Of a stretch of DNA of 64,000 nt, positions 48,372-60,234 are shown one piece after another. The position numbers were made by a program, and so were the translations under genes. The stretch is from Macrobrachium rosenbergii. Taxonomy: Eukaryota; Arthropoda; Malacostraca; Decapoda; Palaemonidae. The notes under the pieces were generated by a model. The model saw nothing but the letters and a program-made list of their open reading frames with translations, was not told where the DNA came from and searched no databases. Position 1 is the stretch's first letter; each line of letters opens with the position of its first letter. The DNA lies in NCBI RefSeq assembly GCF_040412425.1, contig NC_089762.1, positions 19,711,202-19,775,201 of the forward strand, in the 5' to 3' direction.

Positions 48372-50680
48372 CTAACTCGTTCCCAAATACCTCCCCAATT
48401 CTTCAACTAACCCATCCCATTCGCTCATTGACCTTTCCAATTCTTGCAACGATTCATTCATGCTTTCAATCACTCGTCTATCACTGCTACGCTCTCTTAC
48501 TCTTACACTTTCGCTCACCTCCAACCGTTCACTAACCCCTACACGTTCAGTCAACTCAGTTATATCAAACCCGCATATGCTATACGTTCTATCCATACCA
48601 TCCCATTCATCCGTATTACACGCTTTATCACTCATTTCCACTTTGGCACTCACACCCCTATCACACAACTTACGACCATTCAGTTTACTTACGTTCTTCC
48701 CTTTCTTACGTTTTCTACCATACTCTATCAAAACAAATTGCTGATCCTCATGCAACAACCCCTCACGTACATGCATCACACGCACCGCTTGCATCCTGGA
48801 GGATCCACCCATTTGAACCCCCTTCACACTCAGTTTCCCAATTCGCTGTCACAGTCACCCTCTTTTCGTCTACATACACTTGATACATGCCCTTCCATTC
48901 CACATTCGTCACACTTCGCTCTCGGTTCTGAACACATTCTCGCATAATGCCCATTCTTACCACAGTTGCCACATATTACATTCACTCGGGTACCCTACAA
49001 CCATTAGCAATATGACCCACCTGTCCGCACCTGTAGCATTTAACCCCTATCTTTCGTACACTCCCTTACCAAATGCCCCGATTGCCCACATTGGTGAAAC
49101 ACGCTCCTAAAGCCCACCTACACTCATTCTTAGTATGTCCTTCCTTTCCACATCTAAAACACTTCGCTCGATTTCCACTCACCGACCTTCCCCTTTGTAC
49201 ACTACTATCCCTAACCCGTCCCAACCCGTTGTTCCCTTACAAACCCATCATTCATCCTCACTGGCACCTCCACATTACTTGCTCTTACACTCCTATCTAT
49301 TACACTATCGGCCATTCTCATTGGGCCCCTCAACACTGCATCCCTAAAGCTTCCGAACTCTGGTACTCTCTCATCTACCCCAGCCCTTACACTTACACTT
49401 CTGCTCTCTTTTATAACCCTGTCAAGCTCATAATCTTCTACAATTTCCAAAATTTCTCCCCAAGTCAACCTTTCATTCGTCCATCTTTTCTTCTCCTTCC
49501 GCTTCAAGTTCACAAATTCTCTAACTCCATCTGGCACTGTCCCTAACAACTTCCGTACTAACTCCCTTACATTCATCTATCCCATCATCCCCAAACTTCT
49601 TCCTTGCCAACGTCTCCAGCCTACAAGCATACAGTGACAAGGTTTCCCCAGCTTTCATTCTTGCCTCATCAAATTCATTCTTCCTCTTATACTTAACACT
49701 CGCTTTCATACGCCTCGCTTGCTCAACTAGTCTAGCTTTCATCTTGTCATACTCAACATCCCCCACACTCATAATAACCCTATACATATCAAATAGAAAC
49801 CCAGTCAAATACTCTCCTAATTCTCGTGCCCACACTCTCTTACTTTCCCCATACTTATCCTGACAAAACCTTTCATACTCCCTAAAGAAATCATGCACAT
49901 CCCTACTTCCATACTCATTATACTTTTCACACCGGGTACCTCCCTCACATACATAGCCTTTCTCACTTCTTTCTCACTTTCACTCTCACTTTCGCTACTT
50001 TCGCTCTGTCCTTTCATACCCTCTTCCGAATACAAAGAGTCCACTTCTGCACTTACATTCATCTTACTCATTACACTCTTCTTCCCCCTCTTTTTATCCA
50101 CTTTTATCCACTCACCTCCATCCACCTCACTATCACTACTGCCTTCACCCTCTCCCTTCTTTCCTGCCTTTCTCACCTCCTTACCCTTCTTACCAGTTTC
50201 CTTTCCCTTTCCCTTCTTCCCTTTTTCTTCCCCTGACTTATCCTTACTTTCCCTCTGTTCCTTCCCTTGCTTTTCATTCCCTTTTTCCTTACCCTGCCTC
50301 TCATTCCCTCGTTTCTTACTTCCTATTCCCATATCACTTTCATCACTCACGCTTCCATTCACTACTTCCTCCTTTTCTTTCTCTCTTGCCCCTTCACACG
50401 TTCCAGAGAACCTGCCTCCAACAGCCCCTTCTCCAAAAACACCCTTGAACATACCTTTCACCATTTCTTCCACACCTTTCATCATTCCCTCCAACTTTTT
50501 ATCCATCCTCTCTTCCATCCTCTCTTCCATTCTCTCTTCTGACTCTTTCATCTCCCCTTTCATTTCTTCTTTTGCACTTCTTAGCATTCCCTCCACCTCC
50601 TCCAACTGACTCCTCAATCTCTCATTCTCACCCCTCAACCACGTATTCTCCTCTCTCAACCTTACCAGTTCCTCTTCCAT
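48372..50680 (-). CDS. Gag polyprotein of the gag-only element (frameshifted copy)
   Basis: Starts at ATG 50680, 54 bases after the PBS. Residues 1-287 form an N-terminal coiled coil (MEEELVRLREENTWLRGENE, LRSQLEEVEGMLRSAKEE) and a long Lys/Glu-rich charged region. A frame change near 49930 enters the capsid-like part: VHDFFREYERFCQDKYG, RVWARELGEYLTGFLFDMY and a MKAGETLSLYACRLETLARK helix typical of Ty3/gypsy-type gag. Further frame changes lead to zinc knuckles of C-x2-C-x4-H-x4-C form: CFRCGKEGHTKNEC near 49120, CGNCGKNGHYARMC near 48940-48980 and CDECGMEGHVSSVC near 48865-48905. A C-terminal charged domain ends at 48372. The frame shifts may be mutations or uncorrected sequencing errors, since the LTRs are young. 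Confidence 0.8.
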
Positions 50681-50736
50681 CCTTCTCTTCAGTCACACTA
50701 CCAGCCACCAATCTCACTTGCAGCTGCAATACCAGC

Positions 50737-50754
50737 TGCCCCACGTTGGCGCCA
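50737..50754 (-). promoter_or_regulatory. Primer-binding site of the gag-only element
   Basis: Minus-strand TGGCGCCAACGTGGGGCA, starting with the TGG complementary to a tRNA CCA end and about 12 bases inside the 5' LTR. The priming tRNA is not identified. Confidence 0.75.
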
Positions 50755-50766
50755 AATATTATGTTG

Positions 50767-51098
50767 GAATTCACACCCACAAACAACACAACACGCAACA
50801 CTCACCTGATCTTCGGTTGCTGGAGATGGATAAGGTCCACGGTCGCCAATCACAGCACACAACCACGAAACAAAAACTTAAACCGACCCTCCACCAACAA
50901 CGAACAAACAAAAAAAAGAAGAGACATGAACCATTAATGCTGGTACCAAAAAAAACAGACGAACTCCCGTTCACTTTCAAGGTTGGACCTCAACTGCCCA
51001 AGACCTCCCCAAAAAACGAAAAACTCCCGACAGACCGACAGACAGAGAGACAGCCGTAAAACCAACTCCAACAACCAGACCACTCACAATGACAATTA

Positions 51099-51160
<62 letters not shown>

Positions 51161-51207
51161 AAACGTTGGGAAATGCTAAATAAAAACAAATTTCTGATCC
51201 CTCTATA
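50767..51207 (-). repeat. 5' LTR of the gag-only element
   Basis: 441 bp, near-identical partner of 47673-48120. A (TC)n tract at about 51100-51156 is shorter than in the partner. Confidence 0.9.
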
Positions 51208-52977
51208 TTGGAAAAAGAATCTTTCAACAAGAGACAGTTGATCCTCACCCTGAAAAATAACTGACTGGGTTAGAAAAGCAGAGATAGTCACCCTTGACAA
51301 AATGTCCACTCCTAAGGTTAGGCATACAACATAATTCTCATCATAACAAATTGGCGAGAAACGAACCAGTCGCCCAAATATGGGAGAATTACAGTTCTCT
51401 GATTCCAAGCAAATGAATCCACACTGCTAAGACTTCAAGTAACAGGAGAATACTTTATTTTGACTGAAGGGAAGTGGAAGTACATGTCCTACATGTTGAA
51501 AGAACTTATCCTTTGCCCTTCCGAAAAGCTGCCAGGACCCGTGCCCATGGCTCGATGGCCTAGTTGCATAACAACTATCCAATTTACCCTTCCAAACTCC
51601 GGACTTTTCTGTGTGAAGAGTGTGGAGAGAAGGATATTAGGAATTCGATGAGGGTAAAATATAACAAAAAAAGTACAAAGTATCTATTCCTGAGAACCAT
51701 CACTTTGCCAGACACTTCTGAAAATCTGCACACAGCCTTCTGAGGATCCACACAGCCTACTTGAACTGGGAGTTCAAAACTTCAGTGAAGGTTACATGTG
51801 TCAAATTTTCACTGAGAATGTGAACCAGAACACTACTGAAGAAGTAAGAGAGCAAATTGGGAAATTCTACATGGAACTTTGGTGCAAAAAAGGCTGTTAG
51901 GGCTAAACCCTAGAGGGAAGACTTCAAAAGTAGTGCTATGAATTTCTAATTTCCTGATGGCCTTAACACTTGGGGGTTAAGGAGACAAGATGGACCACTG
52001 TCACAAACAGCTACTAATGGTTGAGCTGGGCTACCTATATGATATTACACAACTGTTTCTGTTACTTTACAACAGAGTTGTAAAAGGTTTCCGTTACTTT
52101 ACAAGAGTTGCAAAAGGAATAAGACATTCCTTCCATTAGACTCGGAAGTAGGTCTATCATCTTCAAGACTAATATAACTATAATCATCACCATATCTTAA
52201 ATGTACAGTATTATTTATCTGTTATAGATTGATATATCCAGCACTATGTCCCAAAATTCGGCCATGAAGCCATTAGGCCAGTGTTTATTCTTAGGTATGA
52301 AAGCCTAACCTATGGCATTTAGGCCTATGTTACCCTAGCCTAAGATATAGTAATCATGGGATAGCTTAGCCTAATGTATTGTAGCCTATGTTAATTTTTG
52401 ACCTATATGTCTTATAACACAGTCTGCATATACATACCGTACATATCTACAAATGCAAGCAAAAAACATTACAGTACATACATATAAATATTACTCTTAT
52501 AGTAATAGAGCTGTAGTGCTAAGAACGAGATACCACATTCAAAGGTATTTTCACCTCACAATTAGGCCAAATTACCTTACCTTTTAGAGGAGTCTTCGCT
52601 TCCTAGGTCCAAGAACTAGAAACTGCAAGTTGAACAGAGGAAGGTGAAAAACGTACAGCATAACTTAAGATGTAACCCAGCTCTAAGCAGCTTCAAAACT
52701 GGAAAAGGATTCATCTTTGGCAAAAGGAAGCAAAAATGGAACAATGCGAGCTATGAATCACTGTGAGTAAAGAAGGTAAAGGGTTCCTGCATAACATCAC
52801 CAAGTAACCTCTATGATGGTGGTGTCGTCTGCATGGAGGGGGAAAGGGGGGTCTCTTGCGTGAAGCCATCACATAACTGTGAATACATCCGAGGCAAATA
52901 CTGAAAAAGCAAGAGCTGAGCTATCAGCAGGCTAATGCACTCTAGATAAGTAAGTGGCGGAAAAGGAACAGCCACTA
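51208..52977 (-). other. DIRS B middle part, decayed
   Basis: Continuation of element B after the LTR insertion. No motif-bearing frame remains; assignment rests on position between similar flanks. Confidence 0.4.
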
Positions 52978-53272
52978 CAGGCAGTCCCCGGTTAACGGCG
53001 GGCTTGGTTAATAGTGATCCGGTTTTATGGCGCTTGTCTAGCAACGAAAATCAGCAATTTTCGGCGCCGAAAATCGCCAATTTCCATTTATCGGCGCCGA
53101 TAATTGGGTACTGGCGCCAATACATACCTAACAGAAGTGCCGATAACCAAAAACCGGCACTTTTTGGCGCCGAGAAGCCTGAAAATTGCTGAAAAAGCGC
53201 CGGAAATCGCCAATTTTCGGTTATCATCACACCTCCAGAACGGAACCCCCGCTGATAACTGAGGACTGCCAG
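52978..53272. mobile_element. MITE, CAGGCAGTCCC-terminated
   Basis: 295 bp with inverted CAGGCAGTCCCCGGTTAACG / GGACTGCCAG ends and TA on both sides. Part of its interior is a duplicated GCCGATAA...CCGAAAAT block. Confidence 0.85.
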
Positions 53273-53299
53273 TATACGAAAAGGAATAATTGTCACAAG

Positions 53300-54340
53300 T
53301 TGATGAATACGAGACGAAAGAGAGGAAAACTAAGTAAGGGGAGGAAAGGTTATCGTCCACTTGGGGACGATTCCGGGGCGGGGTGGGGAGCACAATAAAA
53401 CAGCAAAACAGATACATGGCTCAGAACTACTGAGGCAAACATATGCCAGAATTCCTAACTCTACTGTCTATCTACATTACAATACACTCTCTAAAAGGGA
53501 TAAAATGGGAGCCCAGTGTTGCCAGCTTAGAGGAAAAAACCGCCATGTTTAGCGGATTTCAGGTTGTCACAGTTCGTAATACTCGGGCCAATGAATGCAA
53601 GAGATGAACTCTGAACACATCCTGAGTTGTTCGGTGCCAAACCCGAACCAGAAAAAACATTTGAGTGAGAGGTGTCGAAGGAAACCTTGGTCCTGAGACA
53701 CTCCTTGGTTCCCTGTTGGAGGAGACAATCAAACGACGCAGGGCAGTCAAGAGGGAGGGCTACAGACAGATGCCAAGGCTCTGACACCTTCTCTCTCATG
53801 GGGGAAACTGAAAAAGGTTGAAAACTGGAGGGGGCGATCTTAACCCTAACATTTTCAATCGAAATCTTAACTAATAAAAGAATATACCTGCGTGTCACTT
53901 ATCATTTTTCTCCTGAACCACATAGGGAGCAGAAGGCGTAGCAGAAAGAGAGGAAATAACCAAGGCTTACAGGTAGGTTAATGGAGGAGAAGCAACACCT
54001 GAAGACAAAAGAAAAAGACTGCGTAGGCTACTGGTGTGCCCTACCTAAGTCTGTGTAAATTATCAGCCTCTAACATCTTCCAATACTACACAAAATTTAC
54101 ATCCTCTCATCAGATCACTCAAAATCTACATATTAAGAAAACCACCCTCGTGCCAGAGCAGCCAGTCAGACATAGGCTTTGTGGTCATCTTGCAAAATCT
54201 AAACACTTGGTTTTCACAAAGTCTTTCCTAAGCAACCTAATGCTTTCATCTCTGCTTCATGTAGATGACATAAGGAAAAAACATAAACAAGCATAATACC
54301 GTACAGGAGAAAATTAGCCAGAAATTGTCAAAATATTACT
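53300..54340 (-). pseudogene. DIRS B gag-side relic
   Basis: Nucleotide similarity to element A gag (TCGCAGGGCAGTC / ACGCAGGGCAGTC context at 53740 against 43360) identifies it. The 123-codon frame at 53898-53527 (minus) is not credited as functional. Confidence 0.45.
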
Positions 54341-54349
54341 AAAACCAAT

Positions 54350-54550
54350 CTGATCACCCGTATAACAGGTCGGCATGAAGAAATATGACAAGAACGTAAA
54401 CATTCCAACATCATCTGATGGGAAACAGATGACTTCAGTGACAGTCCAAGTAGGTTAGCCAAGTGTATTTTGAATTTTTTTAAATGCCGATCACACCAAA
54501 CAGTGTAACTATAAAGCTAACTTTAACAGTAGGTAAGATTCATTCCAAAT
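54350..54550 (-). repeat. Left terminal repeat of DIRS B
   Basis: Inverted partner of 44767-44880. Ends with CTTTAACAGTAGGTAAGATT shared by all DIRS A/B termini. Confidence 0.7.
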
Positions 54551-54551
54551 A

Positions 54552-54842
54552 CAGGCAGTCCCCACTTATATGTGGCATTGGTTAACAGCGTTTCAATTTT
54601 ACTGTGCTTGGCTAAGGACGTTGTTAGCCATATTGTCTGCGCTGGTAAGTTTATCAGCGTCGGTAAGTGGTTTATCAGTGCTGATAACTGGTTAACGGTG
54701 CAGTTGAGCGGTTCATCGGTGATTATGGCATCATAAATGCCATTTATCACCATAATTATTGTGATGTTCCCGTTAACGACAATTTTCGGTTATCGGTGCT
54801 CAGCTGAGAACGGAACCCCCGCTGTTATCCAGGGACTACCTG
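54552..54842. mobile_element. MITE, diverged CAGGCAGTCCC copy
   Basis: 291 bp, CAGGCAGTCCCCACTTATAT / CAGGGACTACCTG termini, TA duplication. Inserted at the edge of DIRS B; the most diverged short copy. Confidence 0.8.
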
Positions 54843-54844
54843 TA

Positions 54845-55490
54845 ATGTGAACTATTTAACTGTATTTATTGTAAACATACTGCATTATCTGTTTACCCAA
54901 GTTTCAACCAATGATATACAATTGCTTAAGTTGATTCATGATGTGTTTTGGACAATTAAAGATTCGTAAATTTTTGTATGCCATGCCATATAAATAAACA
55001 GCAAGTGTGTACTTCAGTTAGGTTCAACACAATGCATAAATATACACATACACAAGCAAAATTGGAGTAAGTATACACCTGAACACAGACTGAGACACTG
55101 ATGGGCAAGACAAGTTTTCACAAAAAACAGGTGGGCAGTCAATACCAATACTATTTTGTAATGGGTTCAAGTTTTTCAGTTTGCAGGTATTTCAACTTCC
55201 GAAAAGCTTATTTAATATTAAAATCAATAAACATTTAAAAAAAATAAAACACAGTATTTTCAAACAAATAAGTTAGAAAAGGTCATAAGACAGTTGAAGC
55301 TGACAAATGCACTCCCAACCCTCCCCACTCAGCTCTCTTGACCCTCCCACCCTGTAAGCGATTACCATGGCCAAAGCCCCATCCCCCAAACATACTCAGC
55401 CACTCAAAAGGGACAACCAGAATGGCATTTACATGATGCTGCTACTGTACATTTGCTAATCTTCTTTCTCTCTCTGGGTTAGTTTTTATA
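54845..55490. other. No feature recognised
   Basis: AT-rich, no motif-bearing frame and no repeat match. Confidence 0.4.
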
Positions 55491-55780
55491 CAGGCAGTCC
55501 CCTGTTATCGGCGGGGTTCTGTTCTGAGGGTGTGATGATAACCGAAAATCAGCACAAACCAAAAATCGGCAATTTTCGGGGTTTATTGGCGTCAAAAAGT
55601 GCCAATTTTCGATTATCGGCGCTTCTGTTAGGTATTTATAAGTGGCAATACCCAATTATCGGCGTCGATAATTGGAAATCGGCGATTTCCAGCGCCGAAA
55701 ATTGCCAATTTTCGTCGCTAGACAAGCCCCATACAACCGGATCGCCATTAACTAAGCCTGCCGTTAACTGGGACTGCCTG
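55491..55780. mobile_element. MITE, CAGGCAGTCCC-terminated
   Basis: 290 bp, TA|CAGGCAGTCCCCTGTTATCG at the left and AACTGGGACTGCCTG|TA at the right. Confidence 0.9.
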
Positions 55781-55839
55781 TATATATAAAAAAGAGATTT
55801 TTCAAGTCTGGCCCACATAATCAGTTTTGGCATATACTA

Positions 55840-55841
<2 letters not shown>

Positions 55842-55899
<58 letters not shown>
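55842..55899. repeat. (GA)n microsatellite
   Basis: About 29 GA dinucleotides. Confidence 0.95.
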
Positions 55900-55903
<4 letters not shown>

Positions 55904-56160
55904 ATATATTTTATATATATTATACTGAACATTTTGATTTTTATTTTGTGTACAGTGCTAAACAGTTTATTCTATGTTGTTTATAAGCCGAATAAATTGT
56001 ATTTTTTGTTGTTTATAATATTTACTGTATATGTTAGGTGGTATTGACAGGGTAACAGGAGTAAGGGTACGAAGTTAACATTTTACACCTGTAAAGTGTT
56101 TTCTGATCATATCTGGAAATTTTCATTGTCTGGCAGTACTTTAGATATGGGAGAAATTAC

Positions 56161-56163
<3 letters not shown>

Positions 56164-56192
<29 letters not shown>

Positions 56193-56270
56193 CATACATA
56201 TACAGTATATATATATATATATGTACTATATATATATATTCTACATACATACATATATACATATACAGTA
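56164..56270. repeat. Imperfect (TA)n tract
   Basis: TA runs mixed with ACATACATA, directly bordering the next MITE. Confidence 0.85.
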
Positions 56271-56582
56271 CAGGCAGTCCCCGGTTAACAGCGGGCTCGG
56301 TTAATGGCGATCCGGTTTTATGGGGCTTGTCTAGCTATGAAAATCGGCAATTTTTGGCATCGAAAATTGCCAATTTCCGCTTATTGGCGCCGATAATTGG
56401 GTATTGGCGCCAATACATACCTAACAGAGGCGCCGATAACCGAAAATCGGCACTTTTCAGCGCCGATAAGCCCGAAAATTGCCGAAAAAGCGCCAGAAAT
56501 CGGCGATTTTCAGTTAGTGGCGATTTTCTGTTATCATCACACCCCCAGAACGGAACCCCCGCCGATAACCGAGGACTGCCTG
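56271..56582. mobile_element. MITE, CAGGCAGTCCC-terminated
   Basis: 312 bp, TA|CAGGCAGTCCCCGGTTAACA and ACCGAGGACTGCCTG|TA. The best-preserved copy with 'ggcgccgataa' interior segments. Confidence 0.9.
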
Positions 56583-57133
56583 TACACACACACACACATA
56601 TATAATATATATATATATATACATATAATGTCAAATAAAAAATTATCTGTTCAAAAAGGATTGCCCAGATGCACAACAAGCTAATGTAAGGTAATGATTT
56701 AATGCTGAAACAATAATACCTTAAATAAAGTGAGAGATATTACTACCCTATGCCCTTATGTATTATCCAATAAAAGCTGTATAAAATGTGGCAAATAAAT
56801 GAGCTTAACGGTGCAGGTTTCAACTTTCAAAAGGAGTTTTTTTTCTGTAAATACTAAATACTTAGATTGATTCTGTTCAGAGTATTCAATATTGAGTGAA
56901 AAATGAAAAACTACATCTCAGCTTCTTTAACTGTGTTATCCTAGCAAATTGTAAAGCCAATTTTCAGTTTTTAATAAGTCCCAGCAATTATCTTCATAAA
57001 TAAAACTTGCTGCTGTAAGCTAAAACATACTTTTACTGTGCACATTTTAGTGGCCTTACAAGAGAATGGTGCTACAATTGTGTAAGCTACTAGTAGGTGA
57101 AGATAAAGAAAAAAATTTTTTAGCTATACTCAC

Positions 57134-57303
57134 TGCACGTTATACTCAGAGATCCCAGTATTAGGAGAAATTCTGTTCAAAATTTCTTGATCTCCAGGAA
57201 GTGGGCATCCTAAAGTCTTATGGAGATGGATGTAAAGTTGCTTTAGAGCTGCTCCATGACTTACAACCAAAATATTTTCAACACTGTCACATTCTTGCAA
57301 AAG
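57134..57303 (-). CDS. Exon of a TIGAR-like histidine phosphatase (host gene)
   Basis: Minus strand: acceptor TTTTTTTATTCCAG|CTTTTG (exon starts at 57303) and donor GTGCA|GTGAGT (exon ends at 57134). The 170 nt encode 56 residues plus two bases: LLQECDSVENILVVSHGAAL, KQLYIHLHKTLGCPLP, then ISPNTGISEYNV. VVSHGA contains the second catalytic His of the phosphoglycerate-mutase/histidine-phosphatase fold. The combination of LVVSHGA, CPLP/CSLP and (S)PNTG(I/M)S closely follows the C-terminal part of TIGAR, the fructose-2,6-bisphosphatase-type regulator of glycolysis and pentose-phosphate flux. The N-terminal RHG exon lies at higher coordinates, possibly beyond the window, and the final exon at lower coordinates; I could not identify either. 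Confidence 0.75.
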
Positions 57304-58186
57304 CTGGAATAAAAAAATCTTAATATTATGTGAACTATAAAAGTAATGTCAGCTTCTACATACATAAAGGGGAGTGTGATAGAAAAACAGGGAAAGCAGA
57401 GATAATCTTGGATTGATGTATGAGTAAAAGAGTGAATTTGATTGTCCTTCAATTGATCGTGACATCTGTAATGTCTGAAAAGAAAAATATATAAATACGG
57501 TACAGGAAAATCTAAATATACATTACTATAATGTAATGACTAATCAAATACATACATATCTGTTATACTACAATGCCATACCTACATAATTCACAATGTT
57601 GAAACTTCCAGGTCAAAGACCCTTCAAAATAAACTTAGTAAAGTATCAATACCAATAGTTAATAAATGTATGTAAAACCCAATTATAATTGAAATGTGAA
57701 ATCTTATTTCCTGATCAAAACTAAATTTACTAGTCGACAGGACTTTTTTATAATGGGAATTATTAAGGAATTTTCTTACTGGCCAAATAGAAAAGCATTA
57801 TGAAGCAGTTTACTGACTGTAAACTGGTACTGTGCTGTACTTAAATATTGTGTCCTTACCTACATACAATAGCAGTCTACAAATCAACAATTGTAGCTTG
57901 TATATGAGATAAAAATTTCATAAGTACCAGTGAAGCAAAATCAAATGTTTCTTTTGTCATATTTTATTTTGAGGCCTATCTTTAAGAATTATAAAACCAC
58001 ACCTAAACTTGAACCCATTTAATGTGGGCTCTCACTGGTGTTACACACTCTTGGAAAAAGAAAATGCAGTCTGGTATTGCAGAATGCCATTGGCCCTCAT
58101 AAACTTTTCAAAATCATCATAGTGCCTCTTCCTCGGTATCCCTGTTATTGTTTATGTTGACCCTGGTGATTCTGTATAATACACAC
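57304..58186 (-). other. Intronic DNA upstream of the TIGAR-like exon
   Basis: AT-rich, no repeat or coding motif recognised. Assumed intron because it abuts the splice acceptor. Confidence 0.5.
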
Positions 58187-58320
<134 letters not shown>

Positions 58321-58329
58321 ATGTATGTA

Positions 58330-60234
58330 GTGGGGAAGGTATTAAATTCTTATAAACTGTCTGTTGTTCTGCGTGCTTTCACTTCCGTAGGAACAAGTTG
58401 CTAGATAATTAACTATATTGGAGCTTCACTTAATGTGCTCAGATGTTGGTTATCTTCCAAATCTTCACAAGTTTTCCTTTTATATATTTTGGTTAAATGA
58501 AAATTATGTTTCCCCTTAAATGCAATTATTTTAGTCTTTAAACCGTATAACTTTTCCACCTTTCAATGGGTAGTAGTGACCGAGTCTTTATCTTAAAAGG
58601 CATTGTAAAATTCTTGGACTTAGAATTTCACTTAGTCTATGGGCATTCAGAAATTTTCTATAAGATCACAAGTTACTTCGAGCTTTCACTGTCACCTCTC
58701 CACACATCTCACACACTCCCTGCCCTGATGCCTTTTTCTAACTGACTCTCCTTCCAGAGGAACGTATATATAGGTATTCATTCGATGCCAAAATCTGGTA
58801 TAATTTTCCTAAGTTTCCTCTAGATGGGCTTCCCTTTTCCATTAATGTTTCACGTTTAATTATCTATACAATTCATTCAATGGTTGTTATCGAGTTAATG
58901 TTATGGTGTGTAAGAGGTCACCGGGCGAGGTCAAGACTTCAATTAGTTCTTCTTACCCATGCTGCATAAGATAAACACTTTGATTTGAATGGGCAACGAA
59001 CGGTCAAACTCGGCATCTGGGATCACTTAGTTTCATTATCGCCCCTTTTCTGTCTTGCTCTCTCTGTGTCTTTATTGAAGATTTTTTGTATGGCCTCGTG
59101 CATATGTTTATTCAATTACAAACTCGATTCCATTATAATCTTGGCCAGCTAACCAGCTGACTCCGGCAGCTCTAGCTAAACTAAGGCAAAAATAATATAT
59201 CTACGAGGACTCCTAACACACACTTCTTAGGAAAATCACATAATTTATAAGATATAACTTTTAAAGAATTAAATTGAATATAAAAATGATCATTTCTTCA
59301 ATCAAATTGAAATAAGATGTTCAAATGTATTTGTAAAACAAAACAGAATTTGCTATCCGAGTTACAGAATTATTACTCAGTCCTATTCTATTCAGGTGGA
59401 TACTGCCCTGGGATTTGATAAATAATATATTTTTTTTCTTTTCTTCTGATAACGACAATAATCATAGTATTTCTTGGTTAACAATGTGAAGGGAAATGTA
59501 GACTTGATGGTTACTTACTACATTTTGTACTTCTTGAAACGTCCTGGAGAAATATCCTCGTGTAATTGTATATGTCAACAAGTGTGTTATGTGTGTATAA
59601 ATTTATTTTGACTTCTCTGATGTGATTATAAGTATTTTTCTCGTATAATAAGTTTTGTATGTTCATTATTCAACATTAAAGGTATGACTGGCAACTCAAC
59701 TAAAGAAAGTGGTAAGAGATTAGTACTTCTAAAGTTTTCTATAATTACTGTAACAATAATCAGTAAGTTTTCATTAATTAAAATCTTCTAAACAAGTGAA
59801 TAAGGTAAGTGTGTTAGTTATTGTAATAAAATCTGAATTAAGGGTAAAAAGAATTTTCTTTTCTTAAAATTATTTAATGTCTATCTTAACCCCGTTTCTT
59901 TATTTTTCTATCTAGGAAATTCCTTCACATAAGATATAAGTCATGCTTGGTTAAGAAACTAAAATATAACTGATAAATTCCTTGAAAAGATTCATTACAT
60001 TTTTTAAAAATTACCTACATTCCCTCATTTCCTAAATATTTCCCTTGTAGTCAAAGAAAAAGTAAATTTGAAGTTGACGTCTAACCCCGAAGTTTTGCTA
60101 CAAAACCAACTAATCAAAGTAAGAATTGCAACAATACAAAAAAAAGTTTTATTCCTAAGTCAACCGATGAAGGTAAACTTAGCAATAAAGAAATCACATA
60201 CAGGGAATAATAGGATGATAGGTTTGTTCTTATT
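58330..60234 (-). other. Possible 3' LTR/untranslated end of the gypsy element
   Basis: Lies downstream (minus strand) of the integrase stop codon. No coding frame, no env. The 3' LTR is expected here, but its partner would lie outside the window, so borders cannot be set. Confidence 0.3.

Larger units (their letters stand above)
47673..51207 (-). mobile_element. Gag-only LTR retrotransposon (TR-GAG type), 3.5 kb
   Basis: Two nearly identical ~445-bp LTRs (47673-48120 and 50767-51207), a primer-binding site (50737-50754), a long minus-strand gag and a polypurine tract (48121-48135) beside the 3' LTR. There is no protease, RT, RNase H or integrase: the whole interior between PBS and PPT is gag. 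Such elements move using enzymes of a related full-length element. The LTRs differ only by a few substitutions, CT-repeat number and a single-base indel, so insertion is recent. It disrupts DIRS B. Confidence 0.85.
44767..54550 (-). mobile_element. Diverged DIRS element B (minus), nested insertions
   Basis: Inverted ends: 44767-44870 (CTGTCACTGAAGTCATCTGT) matches the complement of 54370-54480 (ACAGATGACTTCAGTGACAG). The interior aligns with element A over the YR/RNase H part (46200-47330 against 39480-40600) and the gag part (53690-53800 against 43320-43440). No intact frame remains. Nested insertions: MITE 45357-45622, gag-only LTR element 47673-51207, MITE 52978-53272 and, in its left end, MITE 54552-54842. 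Confidence 0.75.

Noticed and set aside
47723..48535. 270-codon plus-strand frame rich in Ser/Leu
   Set aside because: It runs antisense through the LTR and its (TC)n tract and is antisense to the gag-only element.
49893..50609. 238-codon plus-strand Pro/Ser/Leu-rich frame
   Set aside because: Antisense shadow of the Lys/Glu-rich gag region, whose biased codons leave the opposite strand open.
58330..60234. Exact 3' LTR of the gypsy element
   Set aside because: The partner LTR is outside the window and no convincing polypurine tract or TG/CA edge was found.
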